This document shows, piece after piece, positions 45,430 through 57,785 of a DNA stretch of 64,000 nt (the first letter of the stretch is position 1; each line of letters begins with the position of its first letter). The notes below the pieces were generated by a model, which saw only the letters and a program-made list of their open reading frames with translations, was not told where the DNA came from and searched no databases. The position numbers were made by a program, and so were the translations under genes. Source of the DNA: Symsagittifera roscoffensis. Its lineage: Eukaryota; Xenacoelomorpha; Acoela; Convolutidae. The stretch covers positions 78,059,200-78,123,199 of the forward strand of contig NC_087062.1 in NCBI RefSeq assembly GCF_963678635.1, read 5' to 3'.

Positions 45430-45610
45430 CCATTTTGACTGACTAACATTAACATTTTTTTAACAGTGGACCCTTTGGAAAAATGTAGCAACCAGAATTG
45501 AGGCTCTGTTTTTTCGAGAAAATGTTCTTTTGAATATTTCTAAGTCGCCAATATAACTAAATTTGAGGGTAGGGCGACAATTCGTAAAAAGCGACAATTC
45601 GTAACAAAGC
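45430..45610. repeat. Direct copy of 44,125-44,345
   Basis: Shares gactgactaacat, gtggaccctttgga, gtagcaaccagaattgaggc and aattcgtaacaaagcattga in the same order. Confidence 0.85.
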
Positions 45611-45736
45611 ATTGACAAGTAGAGGGCTGCATAGTTTCACGGCGTTCTAGCAATGAGATTTCGTTTGATTGTAAATGTAGTAAATTTTACAATGAATGGA
45701 ATCTAATTTGCAAACAATTTATCATTATATTTTTTA

Positions 45737-46266
45737 TTCCGACTTTCGATACGAAAGTAACGGAATATTTGTGCTCGGGGTGAGATTTTTTTTTCTTCAG
45801 ACAAATTTGGACTTTTTAACTAGCCATTTTGGACAGAATTTTTTTATATCATTCAAAAAATTATTGTTGTCCTAAGCTTAAATTTGAAAAGATGTTTCAC
45901 CTGTGATCATTTTTCGTACAGTTATGGGGGTTTGAAGATTGCCATTTTGGCCAATTTGGGACAATTAACGCGCGATATATTTCGCGCTATTAACGCGTAG
46001 GCGGAGATTTGATCCGTCTTAAAAATCGTTCCAAATTGGTTGAAAGAAGCTTATTTGCCATAATTGATTTGTTACAAGGAGCGAAATCCATTCTTTTGTA
46101 CTTTATATGGCGTGTGGGGGATGATTTTCAAAAAAAATCAAATTTTAGATTTTTTTTTTTAAATTTTATTTTATTACATCAAATTTTTCAAATGTTATTA
46201 CTGCCCCATAATTCTTAAAAGGCAATCGGAAGATTCGGTACTTCGCCTTGATGCGAGCAGTCTTGT
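45737..46266 (+). mobile_element. TTCCGAC-family element, copy C
   Basis: Same tip hairpin and internal attaacgcgcgatat block. The 3' hairpin is degraded (ggtacttcgccttg). About 530 bp. Confidence 0.85.
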
Positions 46267-47364
46267 TATAAACGTTGTATTTGAAGCACTAAAAAGTTCT
46301 TGTTCTTAAACCAGCAGATAGGGACCATCCTATTTTTCTTCTCATCATTTACACAATCACTTTTTCTTTTTTCTAAGTTGAAAGACGTGCAATAGACGTG
46401 CATTTTAATCAAGAAACACAATTTCGCAGGGTACAATTTTCTGACTTTTTCTAATTTCCGAAAACAAGTATTTGTAAATCATTTTTTTTGTAATCAGTTG
46501 TTCAGTACACTTACTTGACTTTATGTTCGCTTACAGCTAATTAGTTTGTTGAATGTCAATGAAGAGTTCTCCAAACCTTTTAATGCTTTCGATCAACACC
46601 ATAGATATTAGGAGCCAATTCTAAAATCAAGAAAACTGATAACGTTCACTCGCCCTAGATCTTGTTTGTATTTCATAAAAAGTAGAAAAAAATCGATTGT
46701 GTTCTAAACTCTTTATCAAACAATTTATTGCAAATTCTGATCTAAAAAATTGATTTCATTTCGATTAAGGTCATTATTAAAAAAGCTTGTTGAGTAGAGC
46801 CAGTCCAACTTGCTCCTATAAAAAACTGAGTTCGAACATAAAAAACTAAAACACACCAATAATTGATCGGTTTGGCCAAGAATTGGTGATTGACAATTTC
46901 ATACACCCAAAAATAATTTTGATAGCCCTTGTTACGAAACGAACCTTTAATTTGGGCGGGCAATGTTTGAGTGTCCAACAATTTTGTAAGCTGACTAACT
47001 ATCCTTAAAAGTAAAGCTAATGATAAACATTCGAACTTTCATTATTTGAAGGAATACACGGAATACTTGAAATGTTTTTTATTTGGCTCTCAGAAAAACA
47101 TTAGTGTTTCGATGGAAAATGTAAAGACCATGCACAACAATACAAATTTGACAACAGATCTGAAAAAAGAATGTTTTTGGGAACCTGAATTTTTTATACA
47201 TTGAAGGAACGCAGCTTTGTTTGCTCCTCATACTTTTTAAAAAATAAAAAATAGCTTCGATAGAATTTATTTCAATTTTAAAAACAGTAAACGTGTGAAC
47301 TGGTAAAAAACCCAAATCATCCACTTTTGAACATCTTCATGTTTTGATCATTTTTTGAACATCT
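46267..47364. other. AT-rich stretch with no gene seen
   Basis: Two minus-strand frames (46,742-46,981 and 47,079-47,324) have no recognisable family and no splice context I trust. Confidence 0.4.
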
Positions 47365-47580
47365 TCAGGGCAATTTAATGGCAATAGAAATAGATTTTAG
47401 TGCAATTTTATGGCAAAAACAATAAAATTTATTGCAATTTTTTGGCAAAAACAATAGATTTTAGTGCAATTTTATGGCAAAAACAATAGATTTTATTGCG
47501 ATTTTATGGCGAAAACAATAAATTTTATTGCAATTTTATGGCGATTTTAGGGCGAAAAAAAAAGAGATTTTATTGAGGTT
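47365..47580. repeat. 32-bp minisatellite, about 6 units
   Basis: The unit is gcaattttatggcaaaaaca followed by atagattttatt. Units drift from 'gcaatttt' to 'gcgatttt' along the array. Confidence 0.9.
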
Positions 47581-48539
47581 ATATGGAGACAAAAATTAAT
47601 TTTATTGGAATTATGCGATATATGCAATATAAAGTCATGAAAATAATCCCTTTTCTTTCTATTATAATACAAAAGGTTTCCTAAATTGGTTAGTGATAAT
47701 CGATTACAGTGGCAACATTTTCGGCAAAATTTTCTCAATATAGTCTATTTTTATCCGAGAAACTTCAGTGCGGGACAAAACCAAATCAGTTTTTTGAATC
47801 ATTTTGGTTTGTTTATTGGAGGCAATGATTTGCAAATTTTTTCCAACTCTTAGAACTTAACCATTTTACCCCGCCATGTTAAAAAATTGAGGTTGTCCTA
47901 ACAATAACAAAGTTATCCATAAATTATAAATTGTACAAATATAAGTTCTGGTACAATGATTATTTTTGATAAAGAAGAATAAATTTTGTTAAAGATCAAA
48001 AAAAACATGGCTTTTCCAATAATACCCCTATAACGAGAAAAAAAAACTGCACTCTCAGGAGGCGCGCGTTTTAATGCGATTGCGTGCAAACCTTTAAATG
48101 CATGCAGTGTTAAATTTATCAATTCATTTGTTTGCTCGCTAACTCCGAAACGAGCGAAAAAATCAAATAGTCGCAGATTTTGGTTTTGAAGGTGGATTCA
48201 GAATTTAACAATTTTATATTTTTATAAATTCGAGATATCCGAAGAACATTTTATCTTGTCTTTGTGAAATTCAGCGGCAAATTTTCAAAACAAATGCTAA
48301 ATTTTAATCAGGGGTGTTACCCTTCAAGTACTAAAACATGCCTTGAATATCCAAATTAATCTTTTCAGCATTTGGAAGGAACGCTCATTCTTCCAAATCA
48401 ATCAAGGTCTAGGTTTTTTTGTTTTAATTTGATCGAATAAAAAGCGATATTGAAAAAAAAACAATATGGGTCCTCTCTAAATATCGAAAATGCTGAAGAC
48501 TTATTTTCTAGGACAATTTTTGCTTTATCCTAACTGCTG
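47581..48539. other. AT-rich stretch with no gene seen
   Basis: No supported feature. Confidence 0.5.
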
Positions 48540-49508
48540 ATGCCGACTTCGATGTTTTTCGCTAAGTTGGTAATTTCCATCGTAATGACTGATGGCGGCT
48601 TTGTTCTTACTTCTGCTATGGCGAAGTTCCAACTAAGTGCTGATAATACTGACTTTCAACTTAGTTAAAGTTGAGCTTTGTTTTTTCAATAACTTTTTAA
48701 AACATTAAGATTTTCATCAATTGTTTTAATTCAAACTGCTGCATAGAAATTAAAATTCAGTCGGAAATTTCAGGGCATAGCCTTGATAGTTATGAAACAC
48801 ATAGTTATGAACCACATGGTCTCGTAACGTCCCTTGTTGTTCCGACTAAAGATGAACTTTCTCCTAAGGCTACTTGATAGAAACACATTGTCTCATAATG
48901 TCGATTGTTGTTCCGACCGGTTGTTCTGACTCCAGACAGATTTCGACTTGGTAACTAGCAAAATTTGACGTCACTTCTTACTTATATTATTCGAAAAGTA
49001 TTGTGTTGGTGACGCTTAACACGCGACTTGTTATAAACGCGTTCAAGGAGTTTCATTCTGTCTTAGAAATTGTGCTAAATTGGATTAAGGCATGCTCATT
49101 GGTCTAAATATATTATTATTCCGACTTTCGGGGTGATTTGTTTTATTCAGACCGAATCTCCAAATTTTTCCTTTTTCTTGGCCCCAGAAGGGGAGCGGTT
49201 ACCACTAGATTGACTATGCTGACTTCTACAGTGCTGTGAAACGACCACTATTAGACTAACGTAACTACAAAACCGTTGTGATACTTTGATGCTGAAAGTT
49301 TCGCGATCAAAATTCACACGTTTCCAATTATATCGCATTATGAAATTCAAATGAAGCAGGCTAATTACTTTTTAAAATTCGTCAACGATCGTAATACTCG
49401 GCTCAAAATTCATAGTTAGTCAATATTTCGTTAGCCAAAAACTATTTAAGAACAGTTTATGGACAACCGGAACATTCAGGGCGTTGCCCTGATACGAGCA
49501 GTCTTGTT
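48540..49508 (+). mobile_element. Nested, degraded TTCCGAC-family elements
   Basis: About 48,540-48,800 ends cagtcggaa...cagggcatagccttg. About 48,910-49,110 has gacagatttcgacttggtaa and aacacgcgac...aaacgcg. 49,119-49,508 begins ttccgacttt and ends with a clean cagggcgttgccctg hairpin plus atacgagcagtcttg. This looks like one element inserted in another. Confidence 0.65.
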
Positions 49509-51100
49509 TTGTTTTAATATTAAAGTAATAATTCTAACACTAACGTCAAAATACAAATACATAGTAGAACACATGACACAAAACTCAACACATAAAATTA
49601 CTTGTTTATCATATTTTTCGAATTCGCTCACAATCTCAAGTCTTACATTTTGGCCTCATTGATCTAAAAGTTCAAAAATCAAAAAAAAAATTCTTTTTGA
49701 AATTGGATCAAACTCACGAAGAAAAAAAGGGTCGGACCAAGACTGTTGAACCTTAAAAAAGCGATTTTCAACTACAATTAAGAGCGCACTTGGTCTGATA
49801 TTTATAAAGCTTATGTAAAACGGCAAAAAAAAACAGAGAAAAGACCAAATTTGAGGTTAAATTACGTGAAGCTGCTTCCATTGTGGCATGTCCCACTTAA
49901 AACCCCTAAATATCTTAGTAAAAGCGATCTAGGTTCGTATAAAAATTTTTCTATCATTTTTCAGCATTTAGGTGGGTATAATCGAAAGGGCCGGAAAAGG
50001 ATAAACTCTCAAGATAGCGTTTTTTTCCTTGTCTTAAACAGGGTCATAATTTCTTACACAAGTCTGTATAAGCGCAATGAACGTCTATTGTTGACTTTAA
50101 ATGGAAGCAATTGCTACTCCAAGTTCTTATGTTAAAAAAAATTCTTCAGATATTGGTGAGTTTAATATAAAAACTTGCCGAAAAAACTGCACAAGTTTTC
50201 CTCGTTTCCTTCAGGCTGAGTTTAAGGATCTAGCTCAATTTAAACATTACATGGGAAACTAATGGTATAAAGATGCAAGGTTAAGCAAAAAAAATTAATT
50301 ATACGAAGTTGGAAGGCATAAAAGGATCAAAAATTGAGCGATAAATAGAAGTTAGGACCCTAATGAAACTTAGAATCCTAAAATGAGTTACAAACTGCCA
50401 ATTTAAGACGAATTCCTACGAGAAGAATCAGTCTATACCACGAGTATTTACCAAAAGTTAACTTTTGTATTCTAACTTAAGCTGAGTGCAAACTTATTGT
50501 TCTGATCACGCTATAGGGTCGAGAAACTTTGCTGGGCATTGAAAAAAAAAGGTTTTTGAATTGTCCAGATTTTTAATATTTATCCACTTTTGAAAGTGTA
50601 GCGTCGATGTGTACCCGAATATTTTTTCTACTCTTACTACTCTGAAACCAAAATTTGATCACCTAAAACTTAGATGAAAATATTTACTTTCAAGAAAATG
50701 TTTGTTTACGTACAGGACCATTTTGAACTTGCCACATGAACGTTGTATTGTCACAAAATTTGAGGTTTTAGATCATTTGATAGAAATGAAATGATAGCTT
50801 TAGATAGAATAAAACGGCTTTTAATTGCTGATTTAAATTTTTTGAAGCTCATTGCAGTTATCCGCCACCAATCCCCAATTTTAAAAGTCTTCTCTCGGTC
50901 ACTAAGCATGAGATTCAGCGTAAAAATGAAAAAAAAATTATCTATGTGGTTTTTTCTCAATTTCAGCGATCACCCAATTTTAAATCTCAAAATTTGATCA
51001 AAATTGCTGAAAATATCTAGACAAAAACCATTGATAGTAACTCTGTTGATTTCCATTTAATCGCGGTTTGAAACTTAGTGAATGCAAGAAGTGCTTTTAT
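49509..51100. other. AT-rich stretch with no gene seen
   Basis: The frame at 49,851-50,135 has no recognisable family. ATTAAA on the minus strand at about 51,056 could serve as the polyadenylation signal of the exon ending at 51,101. Confidence 0.4.
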
Positions 51101-51350
51101 CTATTCATGAAACAAACAGTCCTCGTCATTTGTGTCAAATTTGCACTGGTCGTAAAAACCAGCGAACTCCGTGGGACAGTACGGCTTGCGGTCTCCGAAT
51201 TTATCAACAGCGTCTTGGCAGCTCGTTATTTCCCCAAACTCGGCGTGATTCCAAGGGAAGGAACAGATAGTACCGAAAATGCCTGGACATTTGCCGTCTG
51301 ATTCAGGGCCAGGGGGTTGTGGGTTGGGGGGAACAGCCTCACAATCAATT
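51101..51350 (-). CDS. Terminal exon encoding an FN2-like cysteine module (proximal copy)
   Basis: The acceptor ctttgttcag is followed by one base completing a split codon (phase 2), then IDCEAVP to a TAG at 51,101-51,103, 82 residues. It has a proline-rich start, then CPGIFGTICSFPW, a central CQD and YCPTE, then DQCKFD. The usual Trp of the FN2 WC pair is Tyr here, while the 38-kb copy keeps WC. It starts about 1.06 kb downstream of the CAP gene stop on the same strand. Exon 3 of the CAP gene ends in phase 2 with AG, and joining gives an Arg codon (KRIDCE), exactly paralleling the KRVEQ junction to CAP exon 4. An alternative last exon of the CAP gene is therefore possible, as is a neighbouring paralogue. 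Confidence 0.7.
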
Positions 51351-52414
51351 CTGAACAAAGAAGGGAATAACAAGAGAACAAGAAATGAGCCAGTTTGTCC
51401 TGTGTTCCAGACCAACATTCTTTCACGATCTTTCGGGCGATGAATTCCAAGGCGGCAGCTTGCTTAGGTTTTTTTTAGTCAACAAGCCAGGAGGCCCAAT
51501 ACGAAGGTCAATTATTTAGGTGGCCGAAGAGCGCATATAACCAGTGCACATAGTAAGCTATGACTTATTTACAAGAGCTCACCTTGCAAATTGCAGCGCA
51601 CGTGCGATTTGCACCCGCAATCATATGATTGCTGAGCACCACCACTACCTGATCTGTAGGTATCCGTTTCGAATCCAGAACTGTGCGATTTTTCCATCGC
51701 CAAGTTCCAATGGTCTGGATAGTTAGATTTTCATCACAAACATCACCATGTGTTATTCCATAAGCTGCCGTGAATTGTATTGGGCTATTTTGCGGCCTTA
51801 TAAATGAAGGTTTTTAGAGAAATAGAGAAACACCAGGTACCGGACAGAGCCTACAAGCCAGAGAAACAACAACATCCCGACAGAACCATATCAGCAGTGC
51901 TAATAACAGGAGCAGAATGGGACAATCTCTAGTTGGGTGAAAGAAAACTAGAGTTCTCAATCTTTTATAGTCATCAGCAAGAAATTGGAAAAGAAAAGTT
52001 ATAGAGAAGAGCGATTGGACGATTCCAGTTGAATTATTTTAATCAAATGAAGTAAAGTGGACGAAAACTAGGAATGCCGCACGTGTTGCCCTTCGCATAT
52101 TTCCTCCATCTTATTTCTGTGCCAAAAAAATTAAGTGGTGTGAAGAATGTGGGGGTTGAAATGTCTGAAAACCAAACAATAGTACCATAAAAACAGAAGA
52201 ATAAAACTCTCAAAATGGGCATTTTAAACTTAAAAAAAACTAACCTGAACCTCCAGTAATTCTCTTGATAACCTTTTGCTTGCTGAATAAATACCCAGAC
52301 TAAAATTTTTAAGGAAAAAAGACGAATCATCAAGAGGGAAAAATAAGGAGGGGAGGGGAGGGGCGGAGATGAGTTTTGCTGTAGTTTGGCTGCAAATTAA
52401 AAAAAAAAGGAAGT
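51351..52414. other. Between CAP stop codon and the FN2-like exon
   Basis: No coding signal. On the minus strand it would contain the CAP 3' UTR: ATTAAA occurs at about 52,037. A purine-rich gaggggaggggaggggcgg run lies at about 52,351-52,369. Confidence 0.45.
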
Positions 52415-52630
52415 TTACGGGCTGGAGGAGCAGGTCTTCAGCCCGCCGTATTTCTCGATGTTTTCGGGGTATTCTTTGAGATTGCAGTAAGTCTCTTCGT
52501 CAAAAGCGGGCGACCCGACCCAGTTGCCGGCGATTCCGTAGATGCACACCACATTCACTGTCTGTCCTCCCGCACCGTAGTCGCAAATGGCGAAATCACA
52601 GCCGACGTCACTAGTATCAGACCACATCAA
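52415..52630 (-). CDS. CAP gene exon 5 (CAP domain end, stop)
   Basis: The acceptor attcgtttcag is followed by LMWSDTSDVGCDFAIC and VVCIYGIAGNW, and ends CSSSP-TAA. The spacing GHFTQ|LMWSDT is the normal CAP signature split by the intron. Confidence 0.9.
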   Translation of the reverse strand: MMWSDTSDVGCDFAICDYGAGGQTVNVVCIYGIAGNWVGSPAFDEETYCNLKEYPENIEKYGGLKTCSSSP

Positions 52631-55600
52631 CTGAAACGAATTGCCAAGTAAAAACACGATTTAGATTTTTTGACAAAAAATGATATTGAACTATTTTTAG
52701 TTCGACCAACATGACTTTCCGAGCTCCCCTAAAGCCCCATAAGGACCCTATTTTGTAAAAAGTATTGAAACAAAAACAAGCGAAAACTGAAATTTTGAGT
52801 AGTTTTTGAAAAGTTTTGAGTTTTTTTAGCGCGCGCTTCCTGTTGGATTAATTGTTATTCTTCTTCTTGATTAATTGTTGCTCCTTGTCTTCCTGAAATT
52901 TTTTATTTAAGTTTGCAAAAGTATAAATATGCATAATCTAAATATTTTGCGGTGAATATTGTTTTTTCTCAAACAAACTTCACCAATGCCTTTTTTATAG
53001 TTGATAACCTTGCGCATATTTTTTAAATATTTTTTATACTTCTCCGAGCATCCGAACATTGCTTCCCAACTTTCAAGCGTTGAGTGGATAATTTAGGAGC
53101 AAGTTAACGACGCACCAAAATTCGTATGACGCGGATGTAAAATTGGTTTGTCTGAAAAATCAAAATGGTCTCGTGATCTAACATTGCTCCATGACTCGGC
53201 ATATGAGAAGACTACTTTAAATTAGGCTTTAATCTCTTCAGAAATTGAGTGAGAGGATTCGTACCTGAGTAAAATGTCCGATCATTCCATTGCCTGGACA
53301 TGACCCGTATTTCTGGCCGCCCCCTGGGTACGAGTAGTCTTTGATCTCACTGTACCACCCGTTCACGGCATCACGTGCAATCCTCGGCATGTCCTCGTTG
53401 ATGATTTTTCCACTTGTCCACATCGCGTAGAGATTCTCCCCATTGGTGTGGAAACCTCCCAAGCCCTTGCGGTCTTCGTTGTTGCTATGCGGCAGTCCTT
53501 GACACTGCATGCTCTGGAGTGTCTTGGCGTAATTTGTCGCGAAGGTTGCCAAGGCGCCGTTCCAACTCAGGGCTCCTAGTCCCCCCGCCTCTTCCCTCCA
53601 TTTGTTGTGGACGCATTGCGTGTTGATGGCGAACTCGTCGTTCTCGGAGAGCGACCCATCGTCCTGCTCAACCCTGTAACATTTAACATATATCGAATCC
53701 ATTTTTGAATTTTTCAACACAAGTTCAGAAATCACGAACAGATTGATTTAAAACACGCTCCAGAAAATAGATAGTAAATATGACAAAGTCTAAAAAGGTA
53801 TGAAGATTTTAAGGGGAGAGGTAGATTCAGTTTTGCATATGATTTGATTTTGAACAGAAACTGACTCCCTAGTTGATTTATTCTCGGCCAAAAAATTTTC
53901 AGCGGAATGTCTGCGCAGTAATAAGCAGCAGATTAGGGGTTACGGCGGGAGAATGCACTCGTGTTCCTCAATGAATTGACAACCTGGTCCCTCGGTTTGG
54001 TATTATTTTACGAAAATCTTTTTTGATTGAAAAACGCGCCATTTGATACTAGATTTAAGGCGGAGAACGCGCGCACCAAGAAGCGCGATTTCTGGTTACG
54101 TATCAGCATTAAGATCACCGTTTATTCATACTCGACAGAAAACAGACTAATACTTTATTAACTAATCAGAATCGAGACAAGGAAGAAATTAATAATTAAT
54201 AATTGTTTATTTCGTATAGTTGCTTTCTCATCTCGATTCTGATTGGCTAAAATGGTACTAGTCTGCTGACTGATGAGTATGAATACACGGTTGTCTAAAT
54301 ACTGACAGCATTTCGCAATTTCTGTTAGAAAAACTGCAATAAATATACGTTTTCTTCATTGGGGCGGATTTAGGGCGGGGGGGGGGGGGGGGGGGGTTTA
54401 GCTGACGCATTTCTGTCTGAGGAACTAGTTTGCGACATCGATTCTCGGCCGACCCGCTATAAAATTTTTCTTAAGGTGTCTTTGGTGTTGCTATATACCA
54501 ATTTTAAAGGGAGTGCGCGCCAAAAAACGTGATTTCTTGGTCAAAAGCGCCTTTGGCGCTACTATATACTAATTTAGAAAATATGTGCGCTCACAGTTTT
54601 TCTATTAGTACTTTTGCCGCTACAATATACTAATTTTGAGGGTAAGCGCGCGCCAATTTACGCAAATTGTTGGGTAAAACTTTCCGAAAAGTGCACAAAG
54701 GCGGCTCTTATGACCTCTTTTTTCAAAAGTTTGCCGGCGGAGCAGAAAACATTTTCGCAAAAATAGGGTCCTAAAAGTGTTTTTGGGAAGCTAAGGAAAT
54801 CAATTTACTCGACCCAAAAGAAGGTCAACAAACTTTTTAAAAAATGAGGACTTTGCTTATGAAGAAAATGGCTGTGACAGATTTCGTCCCATGACAGATC
54901 TCGTCCCATTTTAATTTCAACAAAATTCGCCCCATTTCAAAGTGTGAACAGATCTCGTCCCACAAATTTGGATATTGGATATTGTGCTGATTTAAACTAA
55001 CCGGACAAAACGCGTTAAACTTGAAATTTAAAACGCATTTTTCTCGAATTGGGTTGAGGATAGGTGATTTTTATGAAGACAAAACTTGCTTAAAAGTTTA
55101 GCAGAACTAATATTTTACCCCAAAAATGGGTCAGTTAGGTTTTTTTAGTTAATCAAAAATTACGCCGAAAATACCCAGTCGATCACATATATAATTATAT
55201 CAAAGTGAGCCCCTTACGTAGTCCAACAAATTTTTATTGAAGGGTATAATCTCCAAAATTTTGTATAAATAAATTTAATTTAGTTTGATAGACAAAAAAG
55301 GTTGTTTTTACTATACAAAAAACCAACTTTTTATTTAAAAACAATTTTTAAACAATTTGCAATTTTGTTTGGAGAAAATACCCTTCTTCAAGTTTGTTGA
55401 GCTACGTAAGGGGCTCACTTTGATATAATTATATATGCGATCGACTGGGTTTTTTCGGCGTAATTTTTGATAAACTAAAAAAACCAAAATGACCCATTTT
55501 TGGGGTAAAATTTAGGGCCCGAATTTCGCAAATCAAAATACACCATATTATTTCTGCTAAAATTTAAAGCAAGTTTTGTCTTCATAAGTTTTTACCTAAA

Positions 55601-57754
55601 CTCAACCCAATTTGAGAAAAATGCCTTTTAAATTTCAAGTTTAACGCGTTTTGTCCGGTTAATTCAAATCAGCACTGTAGGGTGTTGGATATGTGACGAA
55701 ATCTGTATGGGACGAAATCTGTTTAATAAATAAATAGGACGAAATCTGTACTAGGACGAAATCTGTGCCAATCGGGGAAAATAGCCATAATGCGGAAGAA
55801 CCGTTTTTATGCCATCTGAAAACAGCCTTGAAATCAGTAAGAAAATCATGTTTTAGCTTATATCAATCTTGGAAAGTTGTGGAGACATTAAATTTGGCGA
55901 TTGGTCTGTACATTCAAAGTTTTGCTCTAATACGAGTAGTCGGACTATTCAAGCAGAAGAAGCTATATAAGTCCGACAAAAAAAATGAGAAATTTGTTCG
56001 TTCGTACACAAAGTCAGGGGCGGATTTAGGGGGGGCGGCGGGGGGCGGACACCCCTTCTCAGGGATTCGAGCCCCTGGCGACACAAAGGGTCCCCCTTTT
56101 ATACTTTTTCAGAAATCCATTTTTGGCCGACCGACCCTAAAAATTTTCTAAAGGCGCCTTTGGCGTCAATATATGCTAACTTTTTGGGGGAGCGCGCGCC
56201 AAAAAAACGCAACTTTTTTGTCAAATTTTTTCAAAAAGTGCCCAAAAACGGCTTTTTTGAGTGTTTTTTCAAAAATTTGGAGACAATTTCGCCAAAATAG
56301 GGGCAATACAGAGCTTTGCGAGAGCTCGAAAAATCAATTTGGTCGACCTAAAAAAAAAAAAAGGTCTTCAAAATTTTGGAAAATTTTTGGAAAATCCGCC
56401 CCCCCCCTCGAGAAAATCCTAGATCCGCCCCTGATCCGTTGTAAATGTCGAGAATTAAAAAATCATAGATCCATCTATAATCAGCCAAAAAAAATTTGAC
56501 TTAGAGAAAAAAGTGGTTTCGAGAACCAAATCAGCGTCTGATTGGGGTGTCAAAAATCATCTTTTCTACGTGAACACTTGAGCACGTGGGGAAGACGAAC
56601 CTACACCAAACTGGTTGCTGAATTTCCAGACACTCACGCTTGCCACCATACAAAGCAGCTGTAACTGCCGTTTCTTTTATCCAATCCTTTTTCCCCGCTC
56701 ATGACTTATATTTTTATTCACCTTTGCGCTGCTACATTGGGAGTTTGAATTATAAATAGCTCTAAATCCTCTCAGAAAATCCGCCCCTGCACAAAGTCAT
56801 ATCGAATGTATTCTTTCGCGGTTTTGTCAGATTTGTATTTGAGGAAAATTAGGGTGATTAATATTTGAAAATTTGACTGGACTCGATGGTTTGACATACA
56901 TCTGCGCCTTTCAATCCAAAGATCAGATGTTCGAGGCCCACCATGATCTCTGCTAGTTGCTTAGGATGATGCAAAATTACCATGCCAAGAAAAATAACCA
57001 AAAAAATTGCATGTAGTTTTTAAATATTAGGGGAGCAGTGGTGAAGTGGTAAACGTCTCCGCCTCTCAATCGAAAGGTCGGATGTTCGAGGCCCACCATG
57101 ATCCAAGCTCGTTGCTTGAGGGTGAGGCAACATTACCCAGCCCAGAAAAATAACCAAAAAAATTGCATGTAGTTCTTAAGCAGGGGCACAACAGCGGTTC
57201 GCCGTGATGAGCTGTACAGCTCGTATGTTGGTCCTATCCCTCGTGGATAAATGATCTTAAAAATAGGGGCACAACAGCGGTTCGCGGTGATGAGCTGTAC
57301 AGCTCGTATGTCAGGCCTTTCCCTCGTGGATAAAGAGTCTTAAAGATTAATAAAGAGCAATGAGATTTGTGACCTTTTGTATGTTTTCTGGGCAGTGGTG
57401 TCGTACTGGTCGTAGGCCCAGGACCCATTTGTGCACATCACCCACATGTTGGGGAAGTCGGGGTTCGTGCACTGACACTTGCTCAAATCTACCCCCTTCA
57501 CACTTGGACAGTTCGTACATCCCGCCTACAGAAAAACATCAACTATAAACAAAAACAGCCGGTTGCTGTGCAAGTAACACAGAAGGTTTCGAAACAATAA
57601 TATAAAAATAAACAAAAACAGTTTTTTTCTTTTCACTTTGTGTCGTTTTTATTCGTGGTGCGATGAAAAAGTCTGATAATTTCGTTTAAAATAATTCTAA
57701 AGTTTTGAAAACACGCGTCGACAAAACCTCACAACTCCCCCACCTGTCTCCCCC

Positions 57755-57785
<31 letters not shown>

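Noticed and set aside
46742-47324. Minus-strand exons of a host gene
   Set aside because: The frames have no recognisable domain, skewed AT-driven composition and no matching splice phases.
53414-53626. Plus-strand 70-codon ORF over CAP exon 4
   Set aside because: It is the antisense shadow of a well-supported CAP exon.
54262-54290. Hammerhead ribozyme core (ctgatgag)
   Set aside because: The required second core block GAAA with flanking stems is absent; the segment is simply one arm of the foldback element.
57030-57105. Functional tRNA gene
   Set aside because: Boxes A and B are present but I cannot pair the acceptor or anticodon stems, and a second degraded unit lies in tandem; a SINE-like origin fits better.
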